From NCBI RefSeq assembly GCF_902459745.1, contig NZ_CABPSJ010000010.1, forward strand, positions 16,920 to 80,919: a stretch of DNA of 64,000 nt. The letters run 5' to 3'. Every line of letters begins with the position of its first letter. Positions within the stretch are counted from its first letter, which is position 1. This DNA comes from Pandoraea communis (GTDB lineage: Bacteria; Pseudomonadota; Gammaproteobacteria; Burkholderiales; Burkholderiaceae). The notes under the pieces were generated by a model. That model was given only the letters and a program-made list of their open reading frames with translations. It was not told the origin of the DNA and ran no database searches. The position numbers and the translations under genes were made by a program. This document shows, piece by piece, positions 26,858-36,702 of the stretch.

Positions 26858-28930
26858 TTACATGCCGCAGGGCACGGGGCAATCGTTGCGCACCGTCAGA
26901 TTCCGGTAGCGCGCGAGCGCCCACAGCGGGAAGAACTTGCGATAGCCGTGATAACGCAGATAGAACACGCGCGGGAAGCCTGTCGCCGTGTAGCGTTCCT
27001 CGTCCCACAGCCCGTCTTCGTTCTGGGTATTGAGCAGATAGTCGACACCGCGCTTGACCGCCGGATCGTTCGCCTTGCCTGCCGCCATCAGGCCGAGCAA
27101 TGCCCATGCCGTCTGTGACGCGGTGCTCGGTGCTGCCTCATAGCCCTTGTAGTCGAGTTTGTAACTATCGCCGTCCTCGCCCCAGCCGCCATCGGCGTTC
27201 TGGATCGAGAGGAGCCACTGCGCCGAACGGGCCAGCGCCGGATGCTCCGGCGGCAAACCCGCCGCCTGCAAACCGCACATGGCCGACCACGTGCCGTACA
27301 CGAAATTCATGCCCCAGCGGCCGTACCAGCTACCGTCGGCTTCCTGATCGTCGAGGATGTACTTCAACGCCAGGTCGGCAGACGCCTTGCGCGCCGGCGA
27401 CGACGGCAATTGCGCCAGCATCGACAGACAACGCGCCGAGACGTCCACCGTCGGCGGATCGAGCAACGCACCGTGATCCGAGAACGGGATGTTGTTCAGA
27501 TACAGATGGGTGTTCTCGGGCTCGAACGCGCCCCAGCCACCGTTGCCGCTCTGCATGCCGATCACCCACTCCGTGCCGCGATCGATGGCATGGCGCATCG
27601 GACGCGTGCTCGCATCGACCTTGTCGTTCTCGAAGGTGCCCGCGAGCTTCTCGTAGCGATCCATCGCCATGGCGACCACCGCGGTGTCGTCCACGTCCGG
27701 GTAATGGGGGTTGGCGAACTGGAAGGCCCAGCCGCCCGGCCGCACATTTGGACGACGCGAGATCCAGTCGCCCCGCACGTCCAGAATCTGAAGCGGGATG
27801 AGCCACTCGAGCCCCTTGCCAGCCAGTTCGATGGCGCGCTTGTCGCCGGTTTCGAGCAACGCGTGCGCTGAGAGCGCGGTGTCCCACACCGGCGACAGAC
27901 ACGGCTGCACGTAAGTCTCATGATCGGCCGGCGTCACCAGCTTTTCGACCGACTTGCGGGCAATCGCACGGCTCGGATGATCTTCCGGATAGCCGAGTAC
28001 GTCGTACATCATGACCGCGTTCGCCATCGCCGGATAAATCGCGCCAAGGCCGTCTTCGCCGTTCAAACGCGCTTCGACGAAATCGACGGCGCGCTTGATC
28101 GACTTCTCGCGCAGCGTCTTCGGAAAGTACGGATCGAGCGCACGCAGCACGTGATCAACACCCGAGAAGAACGTGAACCAGAAACGGCTCTGATGCGGGG
28201 CGCGCTTCGGCGGCCCCACGTCTTTGGGGTTGCCGATGAACAGTTCGTCGATGCCGATCCCCTTCGGATTGCGCGCGAGCGGACGCTTGGCCTGCAACAC
28301 GAGCAGCGGCACGATCACGGTGCGCGCCCAGTACGACACCTTCGACAAATGGAAGGGGAACCACTGCGGCAGCAGCATGATCTCGACGGGCATCATCGGT
28401 ACCGCACGCCAGGAGAGTACGCCATACAGCGCCAGCAGAATGCGAGTGAAGACGTTCGAATTCTGCGCGCCGCCACGCGAGAGGATGGCCTCGCGTGCCC
28501 GCACCATGTGCGGGGCGTCGATCGGCTCACCGATCATCTTGAGCGCGAAGTACGCCTTCACACTGGCGCTCATGTCGAACTTGCCATTGTGAAACAGCGG
28601 CCAGCCGCCATGTTCGCCCTGAATACGACGCAGGTAGGCGGCGATCTTCGCTTCGAGTTCGGCGTCGACCTTCTCACCCAGATGGTGACGAAGCAGCACA
28701 TATTCGGCCGGAATGGTCGAGTCGGCTTCCAGTTCGAACAGCCAGTGACCGTCTTCCTGTTGCAGGTCGAGCAACGCCGTGATCGAGCGGTCGATTCCCG
28801 TCTCGAGAGTTTGCGTGGCCATTGCCGTGCTCACCTTCTTGGCAAGCTCCGTATGCAGCTTCAGATCCACGGCCGTGGCGGTGGCCGTGCGTCGCGCTTC
28901 CTTTTCGGAAGCATCGCGTATCGTATCCAT
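26858..28930 (-). CDS. shc: Squalene-hopene cyclase
   Basis: A 690-residue membrane-associated triterpene cyclase (HpnF) that folds squalene to hopene and diplopterol in one step. The catalytic acid motif D-x-D-D-T-A is at residues 412-417 (DVDDTA). Repeated Q-W motifs are present, for example QQEDGHWLFE, QGEHGGWPLF, QSGNGGWGAF, QEADGSWYGRWG and QNADGGWGED. The N-terminal 45 residues before GIDRSITALLDLQ are a polar extension longer than usual. An internal ATG at 28822 would shorten it, so the true start is uncertain. The ORF is otherwise complete. Confidence 0.95.
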   Translation of the reverse strand: MDTIRDASEKEARRTATATAVDLKLHTELAKKVSTAMATQTLETGIDRSITALLDLQQEDGHWLFELEADSTIPAEYVLLRHHLGEKVDAELEAKIAAYLRRIQGEHGGWPLFHNGKFDMSASVKAYFALKMIGEPIDAPHMVRAREAILSRGGAQNSNVFTRILLALYGVLSWRAVPMMPVEIMLLPQWFPFHLSKVSYWARTVIVPLLVLQAKRPLARNPKGIGIDELFIGNPKDVGPPKRAPHQSRFWFTFFSGVDHVLRALDPYFPKTLREKSIKRAVDFVEARLNGEDGLGAIYPAMANAVMMYDVLGYPEDHPSRAIARKSVEKLVTPADHETYVQPCLSPVWDTALSAHALLETGDKRAIELAGKGLEWLIPLQILDVRGDWISRRPNVRPGGWAFQFANPHYPDVDDTAVVAMAMDRYEKLAGTFENDKVDASTRPMRHAIDRGTEWVIGMQSGNGGWGAFEPENTHLYLNNIPFSDHGALLDPPTVDVSARCLSMLAQLPSSPARKASADLALKYILDDQEADGSWYGRWGMNFVYGTWSAMCGLQAAGLPPEHPALARSAQWLLSIQNADGGWGEDGDSYKLDYKGYEAAPSTASQTAWALLGLMAAGKANDPAVKRGVDYLLNTQNEDGLWDEERYTATGFPRVFYLRYHGYRKFFPLWALARYRNLTVRNDCPVPCGM

Positions 28931-29050
28931 GGCGTTCTTGCCTACTCAAAGGCGTATGAGCGGCGCGTGGCACGCGCCGGTTAAACATTCACTCTTGCGA
29001 TTGCGCCGGGTTCTTCTGCCCGGCTGGCGCATAAGACGATACGGCAGGGC

Positions 29051-30304
29051 TCAAGCCGGACGCAGCGTGTCGGCCGCCCGGTTGCCGCTGCGCAGCGCAC
29101 CTTCGATGGTCGCGGGCAGCCCCGTGGCCGTCCAGTCGCCGGCCAGCACGAGATTGCGCCAGCGTGTCTGCGTGCCTGGGCGACGCTTGTCCTGCGCCGG
29201 TGTCGCTGCGAACGTGGCGCGCTTCTCGCGCACCAACTGCCACACCGGCATCGGCGTGGACGGCACCTGACAGGCGCGTGCGACTTCTTCCCAAATGCGA
29301 AGCGCGAGCGATTCCCGCGATTCGTCGAGCAAATGGTCCGCACCGCTGATCGTGACCGACAGTCGGCCGTCGAACGCGAAGATCCAGTCGCTCACACCGT
29401 TCACCACGCCGATCATCGGCGGGCAACCCGGCGGCGGCGGCACCTGAAAGTGCGCGTTGACGATCGCCCGGTATTCATCCGGTGTGGTCAGTTCCGGCAC
29501 CAACGCAGCCGCCACGTTCGGCGGTACGGCGAGCACTACGGCATCGTCGGCCGCCAGCGTTTGCGGTCCGTCGCCAAAATCGATCGATTCGACACGGCTG
29601 CCGTCCGGCGCATAGCCTAACGCGCGCACGCGGTGCTGCATCATCACGCGCGCGCCCTTCGCATCCAGGTAGGCCAGCGCGGGCGTGACGAACGACACGT
29701 CCAGACCGTCGCTAGCAATCAGCGGATGACAAGCCTTGCCGCCGGCCGCGAGCGTCTCGCGAATGACGGCGGCGGCCATCTGCGCCGAGCCTTCCGCCGG
29801 ATCGGCGTTGAGCACAGCGAGAAACAACGGGTGAATCAACCGCTTGTACAGCGTGGGCGGGCAATTCATGGCGTCCGTCATCGTCGCGTCGGGCCCTGCG
29901 CGCAGCAGCGGTGCGAGCGATAGATAGTCAGACCATTTCGTGCCCGGCACGCGAGCACCTTTATCGAAAATCCACCACGGCAGGCGCCCTTCCGACAGAC
30001 GCACTGTCCAGCGCGCATCGCCATCGAGGTCGATGAACGCGAACTCGGCGCGATCGGGGCCGCTCAGCGTGTGCTCGGAACCGATGGTGCGCGTGAATTC
30101 GCGCATCGTCGTATTGCCCGAGAGCACCAGATGATTGCCGTTATCGATCACGGCATTCAACTGCCGGTCGAAATACGAGCGGCAACGTCCGCCCGCCTGC
30201 GGCGCGGCCTCATGCAGCACAACAGGCACACCTCGCGTGGCGAGCCTTACCGCGGCGGCCAGCCCTGCAAGGCCGGCGCCGATGACGTGAACCGTGCCCG
30301 CCAT
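29051..30304 (-). CDS. hpnE: Hydroxysqualene dehydroxylase
   Basis: A 417-residue FAD-dependent oxidoreductase that reduces hydroxysqualene to squalene, completing the HpnCDE route. The N-terminal dinucleotide fold shows VIGAGLAGLAAAVRLA followed by EAAPQAGGRC, and the C-terminus has the FAD motif LVLAGDWTATGLPATIEGAL. Its start overlaps the hpnD stop by one base, so the two are coupled. A 120-base gap separates it from shc downstream. Confidence 0.92.
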   Translation of the reverse strand: MAGTVHVIGAGLAGLAAAVRLATRGVPVVLHEAAPQAGGRCRSYFDRQLNAVIDNGNHLVLSGNTTMREFTRTIGSEHTLSGPDRAEFAFIDLDGDARWTVRLSEGRLPWWIFDKGARVPGTKWSDYLSLAPLLRAGPDATMTDAMNCPPTLYKRLIHPLFLAVLNADPAEGSAQMAAAVIRETLAAGGKACHPLIASDGLDVSFVTPALAYLDAKGARVMMQHRVRALGYAPDGSRVESIDFGDGPQTLAADDAVVLAVPPNVAAALVPELTTPDEYRAIVNAHFQVPPPPGCPPMIGVVNGVSDWIFAFDGRLSVTISGADHLLDESRESLALRIWEEVARACQVPSTPMPVWQLVREKRATFAATPAQDKRRPGTQTRWRNLVLAGDWTATGLPATIEGALRSGNRAADTLRPA

Positions 30305-31152
30305 CAGAAGACCATCTGCCGCAGCAGCATCAGAATGAGGCGCCAGCGCGGCACACGCACGCGCTCGCGAGGCACGGCAAAACCGCGTGCGACGAGCTTG
30401 TCGAGAATCGCCCCGTAGGCCTTGGCCATCACGGCGGGTGCGACGACCATGCGACGCGGATGCCGCACCATGATCGCCCGCGCCCTTGCATAGTGCTCGC
30501 GCGCGCGCGTCACGAGCGGCGCGCAGGCACGGTCGAGCTTGGCAGCCACGACCATCTCGGGGGTCACGCCCACGAGACCGGCGTCGGCCAGCGTTTCACG
30601 CGGCAGATAGACCCGGCCGATGCCGGCATCTTCGTCGATATCACGCAGAATATTCGTCAATTGCAAGGCACGGCCGAGGTGATAAGACAGGTCGATGCCA
30701 TCTTGCTCAGGCATGCCGAACACCTTGACCGACAAGCGTCCGACGGCGCTCGCCACGCGATCGCAATACAGATCGAGCGTGGCGAGATCGGGCGCGACGA
30801 TGGGGCCGCAGGCGTCCATTTCCATGCCTTCGATGACGGCAAGGAAGTCTTCGTGCTTCAGGCCGAATTGCTTGACCACTCGGGCGAGTTTCACGAGCGA
30901 CGGCGCGGGGCGGCCGTCGTACAGATCGGCCAGATCGCGCCGCCAGACGGCCAGACGCGACATACGGCTCGCCGACGTGTCTTCGCCGTCGTCGGCAATG
31001 TCGTCCACGGCGCGGCAAAAGGCGTAGATCTCGAACATGCCTTCGCGTTGCGCAGGCGGCAGGATACGCATGGCAGCGTAAAAACTGCTGCCCGACGCCA
31101 CACGTGCGCTGCTTTGCTCAGGCGAAATATCGATGGGTTCGGCGACGCTCAC
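30304..31152 (-). CDS. hpnD: Presqualene diphosphate synthase
   Basis: A 282-residue trans-isoprenyl diphosphate synthase that condenses two farnesyl diphosphates to presqualene diphosphate. The two Asp-rich sites are visible as AVDDIADDGED and NILRDIDEDAG, with YCDRVASAVGRL between. The open frame continues to 31290, but GTG 31152 is preferred: a GAGGAG ribosome binding site lies a few bases upstream and the protein then starts VSVAEPIDISPEQ. It is divergent from hpnC across 177 bases that must hold both promoters. Confidence 0.92.
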   Translation of the reverse strand: MSVAEPIDISPEQSSARVASGSSFYAAMRILPPAQREGMFEIYAFCRAVDDIADDGEDTSASRMSRLAVWRRDLADLYDGRPAPSLVKLARVVKQFGLKHEDFLAVIEGMEMDACGPIVAPDLATLDLYCDRVASAVGRLSVKVFGMPEQDGIDLSYHLGRALQLTNILRDIDEDAGIGRVYLPRETLADAGLVGVTPEMVVAAKLDRACAPLVTRAREHYARARAIMVRHPRRMVVAPAVMAKAYGAILDKLVARGFAVPRERVRVPRWRLILMLLRQMVF

Positions 31153-31329
31153 GAGGCTCCTCGTCGTGCAGGGGAACAGGGTGACACCACGGAAAAAACT
31201 CTGGAGATTCTTGCAAGGAGGGAAGTATACCGGGGATTGGCGCGACTTTCCCGCCAGAATTTGCAACGATAGCATAGAATCTTGGGGCACTCAGCGCAGC
31301 CGCGTTGCCCCAATTGCCTCACCAGCCCG

Positions 31330-32193
31330 ATGACTTCCGACGCCAAGATCGAGCATTACGAGAACTTCCCGGTCGCCAGTATCCTGCTGCCGCGCGAGAT
31401 GCGCGCGCCGGTCGGCGTGATCTACAACTTTGCCCGCACCGCCGACGACATTGCCGACGAGGGCGATGCGACCAACGCCGAGCGGCACGCCGGCCTCGCC
31501 GCCTATCAGGCCGAACTCGACAAGATCGCCGCCGGACAGCCGACATCTCCCGACAAGCCGCTGTTCGCCGCCCTGGCGCGCGTCATCGCCGAGCATCGCC
31601 TCGCCGTTCAGCCCTTCTCCGACCTGCTCTCGGCGTTCGATCAGGATATCGAGGTCAAGCGCTACGCCACCTTTGCCGACTTGCGCGACTACACCCGGCG
31701 TTCTGCCGACCCGGTCGGGCGCATCATGCTCGGTCTGTTCAAGCTCGACACGCCCGAGAACGTCGCTCGCTCCGACGATATCTGCTCCGCCCTGCAACTC
31801 ATCAACTTCTGGCAGGACGTGGCAGTCGACTGGCGCAAGGCGCGCGTCTATCTGCCGCAGGGCGACATGGCCCGCTTCGGCGTGACCGACGCCGATATCG
31901 GCGCGCAGACGTTCGACGACCGCTGGCGCGCGCTCATGCGTTACGAGGTCGACTTCGCGCGTCAGATGATGCTGCGCGGCGCACCGCTCGCCAACCGGGT
32001 GCCGGGGCGTTTTGGGCTCGAACTATGCTGCGTGGTGCATGGCGGCTTGCGCATTCTCGACATGATCGAAGCGGCCAACTACGACGTCTTCCGCCACCGC
32101 CCGCAACTGGGAAAATCCGACGGACTGCGCGTGTTCTTGCGCGGCCTCGGTATGAAACTGAGCGGCACACCGCCCAAGGCACGCGCCAACTGA
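31330..32193 (+). CDS. hpnC: Hydroxysqualene synthase
   Basis: A 287-residue squalene-synthase-family protein that turns presqualene diphosphate into hydroxysqualene. It opens with HYENFPVASILLPREMR, the HpnC signature. The first Asp site is ARTADDIADEGD and the second INFWQDVAVDWRKARVYLP. ATG 31330 gives the expected N-terminus, though no clear ribosome binding site is seen; the frame is open from 31282. It is transcribed away from hpnD and stands as a single gene. Confidence 0.92.
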   Translation: MTSDAKIEHYENFPVASILLPREMRAPVGVIYNFARTADDIADEGDATNAERHAGLAAYQAELDKIAAGQPTSPDKPLFAALARVIAEHRLAVQPFSDLLSAFDQDIEVKRYATFADLRDYTRRSADPVGRIMLGLFKLDTPENVARSDDICSALQLINFWQDVAVDWRKARVYLPQGDMARFGVTDADIGAQTFDDRWRALMRYEVDFARQMMLRGAPLANRVPGRFGLELCCVVHGGLRILDMIEAANYDVFRHRPQLGKSDGLRVFLRGLGMKLSGTPPKARAN

Positions 32194-32365
32194 AACCGTT
32201 CCGCCCTGTCGCGGCCCTCAGCCGCGCGGGGTTCGGCGCACCGTGGCACCACCGATTGCCTCGCTTCTGGCGCTTCTCCGGCTTGCACAGGTGTCCTAAC
32301 GTGACGGGATAGCGCGTCCCGCCTGTCGCGGCACGCCCATCTGCAACCTACGGGAGCCCGTGCGC

Positions 32366-33316
32366 GTGAACCTGCCTGCCAGTCTCCAACGTCTTGCCTC
32401 GAATCGTTCCCCCGTGCGCTCGCACGCCGGTGTGCTCTTTACCATCGTCATCGTGGCGTGGGGCGTGAACTGGCCGGTGAGCAAGGCATTGCTCCTGCAT
32501 GTCTCTCCATGGTGGAGCGCGGCACTGCGCTCGGTCGTCGGCATGACGACGCTCTTCGTCATCTGCGCCCTCACCCGGCGTCTCGTGCTGCCGCGCCGGG
32601 GCGATCTGCCCGTCATCCTGAGCGTGGGCTTGTTGCACATGACGGTGTTCTCGCTGCTCGTCGCGTTGAGTCTTCAATACGTCAGCGCGGGACGCTCCGC
32701 CGTGCTCGCCTACACCACGCCCCTCTGGGTGATGCCAGCCGCACGCGTGTGGCTGGGCGAAGCGCTCACACCGCGCCGTGCGCTCGGACTCGCGTGCGGC
32801 CTGTTGGGTCTGGCCGTGATGTTCAACCCGCTCGCATTCGACTGGCACGACCGTCAGGCCGTGTTCGGCAACGCGCTGGTGCTGGCGGCGGCCTTCGCCT
32901 GGGCGGTGGCCATCGTCCACGCGCGAGCGCACCGCTGGGTCAACGGTCCGTTCGAACTCAGCCCGTGGCAGTTGCTGCTCGCCAGCGGTGTGATGTGCGC
33001 GCTCGCGCTCGTGGTCGACGGCGCGCCGCATATCAGCGGCTGGCGCGGGTTCTCGGGATTGCTCGCCTACGGCGGGGTGATCGGCGGCGGCATTGCCTAT
33101 TGGCTTGCCGGCGTAGTCACGCGTCGGTTGCCGGCGGGCGTCACTTCGCTCGGATTGCTCGGCGTACCGGTCGTCGGTACGCTGGCCTCGGCCCTCATCC
33201 TGCGCGAGTCGCTGGGATGGGACGTCTGGCTTGCCCTCGCCCTGATCGTCGGCGGCATCGCGCTCGGCACGGCGACGGGCACTGCGACGTCATGCCGCAC
33301 GGACGCCACCGCCTGA
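32366..33316 (+). CDS. EamA/DMT-family transporter
   Basis: A 316-residue polytopic inner-membrane protein with about ten hydrophobic helices arranged as two EamA repeats. The first begins VAWGVNWPVSKALLL and contains SLQYVSAGRSAVLAYTTPLWVM; the second ends with GVPVVGTLASALILRESLG. Members export metabolites or amino acids; the substrate cannot be predicted. GTG 32366 is preferred because CGGGAG ends nine bases before it; GTG 32360 is only three bases from that site. It is not clearly linked to the hopanoid genes. Confidence 0.8.
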   Translation: MNLPASLQRLASNRSPVRSHAGVLFTIVIVAWGVNWPVSKALLLHVSPWWSAALRSVVGMTTLFVICALTRRLVLPRRGDLPVILSVGLLHMTVFSLLVALSLQYVSAGRSAVLAYTTPLWVMPAARVWLGEALTPRRALGLACGLLGLAVMFNPLAFDWHDRQAVFGNALVLAAAFAWAVAIVHARAHRWVNGPFELSPWQLLLASGVMCALALVVDGAPHISGWRGFSGLLAYGGVIGGGIAYWLAGVVTRRLPAGVTSLGLLGVPVVGTLASALILRESLGWDVWLALALIVGGIALGTATGTATSCRTDATA

Positions 33317-33441
33317 GCCCCCCTGCGCTTGACCCATCGCAAGAACCGTTTGCCCGGCAGGTGCCAGACTGCCTTCTCGCGCGCGCAACGCCATCTCGGC
33401 GCCTTTGCGCGAGCGAGCCAACTTCGACGAACGGAACTGAC

Positions 33442-34617
33442 ATGAACGAGCAATGGTTGACGCTGGCCGGCCGCCGGCTGGTGCCGGTGGTGCAAGGCGG
33501 CATGGGAATCGGCATCTCCGCGCACCGGCTGGCGGGCACAGTCGCGCGGCACAACGGCATGGGCACGATCGCGAGCATCGATCTGCGTCACCATCACCCC
33601 GACCTGCTCGCCCAAGTCGAAGGCACGCGGGACAAGGCGGCCATCGAGGCCGTCAATCTGATCGCGCTGGATCGCGAAGTCCGCGCCGCCAAGGCAATTG
33701 CCGACGGCAACGGGCTAGTGGCGGTCAACGTCATGAAAGCGGTGAGCGCGCACGCGTCGCTGGTGCGCCAGGCGTGCGAGAGTGGTGCGGACGCCATCGT
33801 CATGGGCGCGGGACTGCCGCTCGATCTGCCCGAACTCACGGCCGAGCATCCGCACGTCGCCCTCATTCCGATTCTGTCGGACTCACGCGGCGTGAGTCTG
33901 GTACTGCGCAAGTGGATGAAGAAGGGACGCCTGCCGGACGCCATCGTCATCGAGCATCCGGCGCATGCGGGCGGGCATCTCGGCGCATCGCGCATCGAGG
34001 ATCTGGGCGACGCGCGCTTCTCGTTCGACCGCGTGCTCGCGGAGTGCCGCGAGATCTATGCCGCACTCGGCATCGACTGGGACAGCGTGCCGCTGATCGT
34101 GGCGGGCGGCATCCATCGTCACGAGCAGGTCCTGCATTGGCTCGACAAGGGTGCGGCCGGCGTACAGTTGGGGACGGCATTTGCCGTCACGGAGGAATCG
34201 GACGCCCATCCGGCCTTCAAGGAAGTGCTCGCTCGCGCCCGCCCCGAAGACATTGCCGAATTTACCAGCGTGGCCGGACTGCCTGCGCGCGCGGTGCTCA
34301 CACCGTGGCTCAAGAAATATCTGTCGCGCGAGACGGCCTTGCAGGCCAAGGCGAAGGTGCGGCAATGTCTGGAAGGGTTCGATTGCTTGCAGGCCTGCGG
34401 GTTTCGCGACGGCGTGGCGCGCATCGGGCAGTTCTGCATCGATCTGAAGCTTGCACAGGCGGTGCGTGGCGACGTGGCGCGCGGACTCTTCTTCCGAGGC
34501 CGCGACCCGCTGCCGTTTGGCGATCGCATACGTCCTGTGGCCGATCTCATGCGCTACCTGCTCACGGGCGAGCGGCCGGACGAGGGGAACACGGCAACAA
34601 CAGCGACAACGGCGTAA
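33442..34617 (+). CDS. Nitronate monooxygenase / 2-nitropropane dioxygenase family
   Basis: A 391-residue FMN TIM-barrel enzyme. It opens VPVVQGGMGIGISAHRLAGTVA, with the phosphate-binding loops VAGGIHRHEQVLHWLDKGAAGVQLGTAF. The HPAHAGGHLG segment provides the catalytic-type His found in this family. The enzyme class oxidises alkyl nitronates, but the family also includes enoyl reductase-like members, so the substrate is uncertain. The C-terminal third (from LTPWLKKYL) has several cysteines in CLEGFDCLQACGFRDG. It ends six bases before the convergent 34624 gene. Confidence 0.85.
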   Translation: MNEQWLTLAGRRLVPVVQGGMGIGISAHRLAGTVARHNGMGTIASIDLRHHHPDLLAQVEGTRDKAAIEAVNLIALDREVRAAKAIADGNGLVAVNVMKAVSAHASLVRQACESGADAIVMGAGLPLDLPELTAEHPHVALIPILSDSRGVSLVLRKWMKKGRLPDAIVIEHPAHAGGHLGASRIEDLGDARFSFDRVLAECREIYAALGIDWDSVPLIVAGGIHRHEQVLHWLDKGAAGVQLGTAFAVTEESDAHPAFKEVLARARPEDIAEFTSVAGLPARAVLTPWLKKYLSRETALQAKAKVRQCLEGFDCLQACGFRDGVARIGQFCIDLKLAQAVRGDVARGLFFRGRDPLPFGDRIRPVADLMRYLLTGERPDEGNTATTATTA

Positions 34618-34623
34618 TCCGGC

Positions 34624-35256
34624 TCACTTTATCGATGGTATGGACGGTGTGTCCACGGTGGCGTCCGGCGATGCGTCTGGCGCACGGGTGCCGTCCGGCG
34701 GGCTCGTGCCCCCCTTCTCCTCTCGCGCCGCCATTCGCCGGTCGAAAAACGCGGCCAGCGCCGGATCGTTCACTTTGAGATCGAACTGAAAATCGTCGAC
34801 GGCGTTGAAATAGCCGTCGCACAAATCGGCCTTCTCGGCCTCGGTCGGTTGATCGTCGATACTGCGCGAGTACACGACGAACTGACGCTCGACGAGCGTG
34901 GGCAACTGCGTGCGCAACAGGTCATCGAAACGCTCGCGTGCCTGCGCGTCGGTGTAAGCGGCCTGCAATTCGGCGCGCACGCGCCGGCCCTCGGCGAGAT
35001 AGTCACGGTGACGCGCCTGCCACGCGCGCAACGCCGCGTTGCCATGCGCTCGGGTCGGCTCTCCGTAGAGGCCGCATTTCTGCACCAGCCGCTCCAGCAC
35101 CAGCCCCACGCCTTCGGGTGAGGCAATCGCCGCCCCCATCAGTTCGGCGTCATTCCGGTATTGAGGCGGTTGCGCGGGCGCGGGCGCCGTCCACACGAAG
35201 CCCGCGCCCGCCATGGCACAGGCGACGAGGCGTCGCAATGCGTTGCCACGTAGCAT
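34624..35256 (-). CDS. Secreted hypothetical protein, 210 residues
   Basis: Not recognised. An N-terminal signal peptide (ALRRLVACAMAGAGFVWTA, cleavage near APAQ) predicts a periplasmic or secreted protein. The mature part is helical and charged, with two well-spaced cysteines (VQKCGLYG and KADLCDGYF) that could form a disulfide. The last 30 residues are rich in Pro, Asp, Ser and Thr and look disordered. It converges with the nitronate monooxygenase gene. Confidence 0.6.
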   Translation of the reverse strand: MLRGNALRRLVACAMAGAGFVWTAPAPAQPPQYRNDAELMGAAIASPEGVGLVLERLVQKCGLYGEPTRAHGNAALRAWQARHRDYLAEGRRVRAELQAAYTDAQARERFDDLLRTQLPTLVERQFVVYSRSIDDQPTEAEKADLCDGYFNAVDDFQFDLKVNDPALAAFFDRRMAAREEKGGTSPPDGTRAPDASPDATVDTPSIPSIK

Positions 35257-35389
35257 CGTTCCAGCTCAAAGGGATGGCGTGCTCGGACGGCTACGCTCTT
35301 GGAGATATCGCATCGGCCACGACGTCGATGGCAGCATCTTAGCCCAAGTGAAGGCAAGACGTGCCACCGCCTTCCGCGCGGCCCGGCCA

Positions 35390-36328
35390 TCAGGCCGACG
35401 TCGCGGCCGGGCAGGCCTCGGGCCCCAGTTTTGCGACCATGTAACGAACGAAATCGTCGAGCTTCGACGACACGAAGCGTCCGGCAAGATGCACGAGGTG
35501 CATGGGCTCGCTTAGTTGCACATCGGCCTCGAGCACGCGCACCAGCCGTCCCGCTTGCACTTCGGGCGCGAGCAGATACTCCGGCAATAGCGCAATGCCC
35601 ATGCCATGCACGGCCGCCTGCAACTGCGCAAGCGGATTGTGGGCGATGAGCCGGGCGTCGCGAACCGTGCCGCCACTCGCCCCGGCTTGCGTGAACACCC
35701 AACGGCCCAGCACGTCGTCATAGCGGAACCCGAGACAATCGTGTCCGGCCAGATCGACGGGTTGCCGGGGCACGCCGCGCCGCGCCAGATAAGCAGGCGA
35801 CGCGCATGCCACACGCGTCACGCCGCGCAGGGTATGCGCCACCAGCCCCGGCACGGGATTTCCGCCCGCCTGAAAGGCCGCGTGAATTCCCTCTTCCTCA
35901 AGATCGACAACGCGATCCTTGAGTGCGAGATCGAGTGCGACGTCCGGATGCGATTGCAGGTACTCGGCAAAGATCGGCATGAGCAGGTGCGAGCCCACGG
36001 TTGTCGGTGCGCTCACGCGAAGCTGACCGACGGGCCGTGAAATTGCCCCTGGCATCGACGCCCCCGCGGGCCCGGCATCGCCCAGCGCATCGGCGTTCTC
36101 CACCCGCGCGAGCACTTCCGCACACTCGGCGAAGTACCGCTGGCCCAACGCCGTCGGCACCTGGCGCCGCCCGTTACGCCGCAGCAGCGGCTGCCCAAGG
36201 CGCGCCTCGAGCACCTGTACGTGACGCGCGGCGGTGACTGCCGACATGCCACAGGCCGCCGCGCCAGCGGACAAACTGCCGGCGCGCACGACCTGTACGA
36301 ACACCTCCATGCATTTGAGGCGATCCAT
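35390..36328 (-). CDS. LysR-family transcriptional regulator
   Basis: A 312-residue LysR regulator. The helix-turn-helix is at about residues 18-40 (GSLSAGAAACGMSAVTAARHVQVLEARLG), followed by the inducer-binding domain (LRVSAPTTVGSHLLMPIFAEYL, then VALDLALKDRVVDLEEEGIHAAF). ATG 36328 is chosen over a TTG two codons earlier. It begins two bases after the cyoD stop on the same strand and so may be transcribed with the oxidase operon. The target genes are unknown. Confidence 0.88.
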   Translation of the reverse strand: MDRLKCMEVFVQVVRAGSLSAGAAACGMSAVTAARHVQVLEARLGQPLLRRNGRRQVPTALGQRYFAECAEVLARVENADALGDAGPAGASMPGAISRPVGQLRVSAPTTVGSHLLMPIFAEYLQSHPDVALDLALKDRVVDLEEEGIHAAFQAGGNPVPGLVAHTLRGVTRVACASPAYLARRGVPRQPVDLAGHDCLGFRYDDVLGRWVFTQAGASGGTVRDARLIAHNPLAQLQAAVHGMGIALLPEYLLAPEVQAGRLVRVLEADVQLSEPMHLVHLAGRFVSSKLDDFVRYMVAKLGPEACPAATSA

Positions 36329-36330
36329 GA

Positions 36331-36702
36331 TCAATCGCGCAGCTTTGCCCGTTCGATGGACATGTGCGTGGGCATCATATTGGTATTGGCGTTATGCATC
36401 ACCCAGAGCGAGCCGGCGACGATGATGGCGATCAATCCTGCGGTACACAGGAAGATGGCCGAGTTCTGACGCTGGCTGCGCTTCGCGCCGATGTGCAGGA
36501 AGTACACGAGCTGCACGATCAGCTGCGCCACACACAGCACGACGATGCTCGCCAATCCCATGCCCGCCGGCACCAGCTTGAGCATGACCGCACCGAACGA
36601 CGCGAACGTGAGCACCAGCGAAAGGAAGAAGCCGATGACGTAATCGCGCAGGTGACTTTGCGAGGCATACGCCGCATGGTCGTGGACTTGAGCGCGCGTC
36701 AT
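36331..36702 (-). CDS. cyoD: Cytochrome o ubiquinol oxidase subunit IV
   Basis: A 123-residue membrane protein with three helices ([62 protein letters not shown]). CyoD helps assembly of the bo3 quinol oxidase. ATG 36702 is used; it overlaps the cyoC stop by four bases. The longer open frame to 37008 lies inside cyoC and is not real. Confidence 0.92.
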   Translation of the reverse strand: MTRAQVHDHAAYASQSHLRDYVIGFFLSLVLTFASFGAVMLKLVPAGMGLASIVVLCVAQLIVQLVYFLHIGAKRSQRQNSAIFLCTAGLIAIIVAGSLWVMHNANTNMMPTHMSIERAKLRD

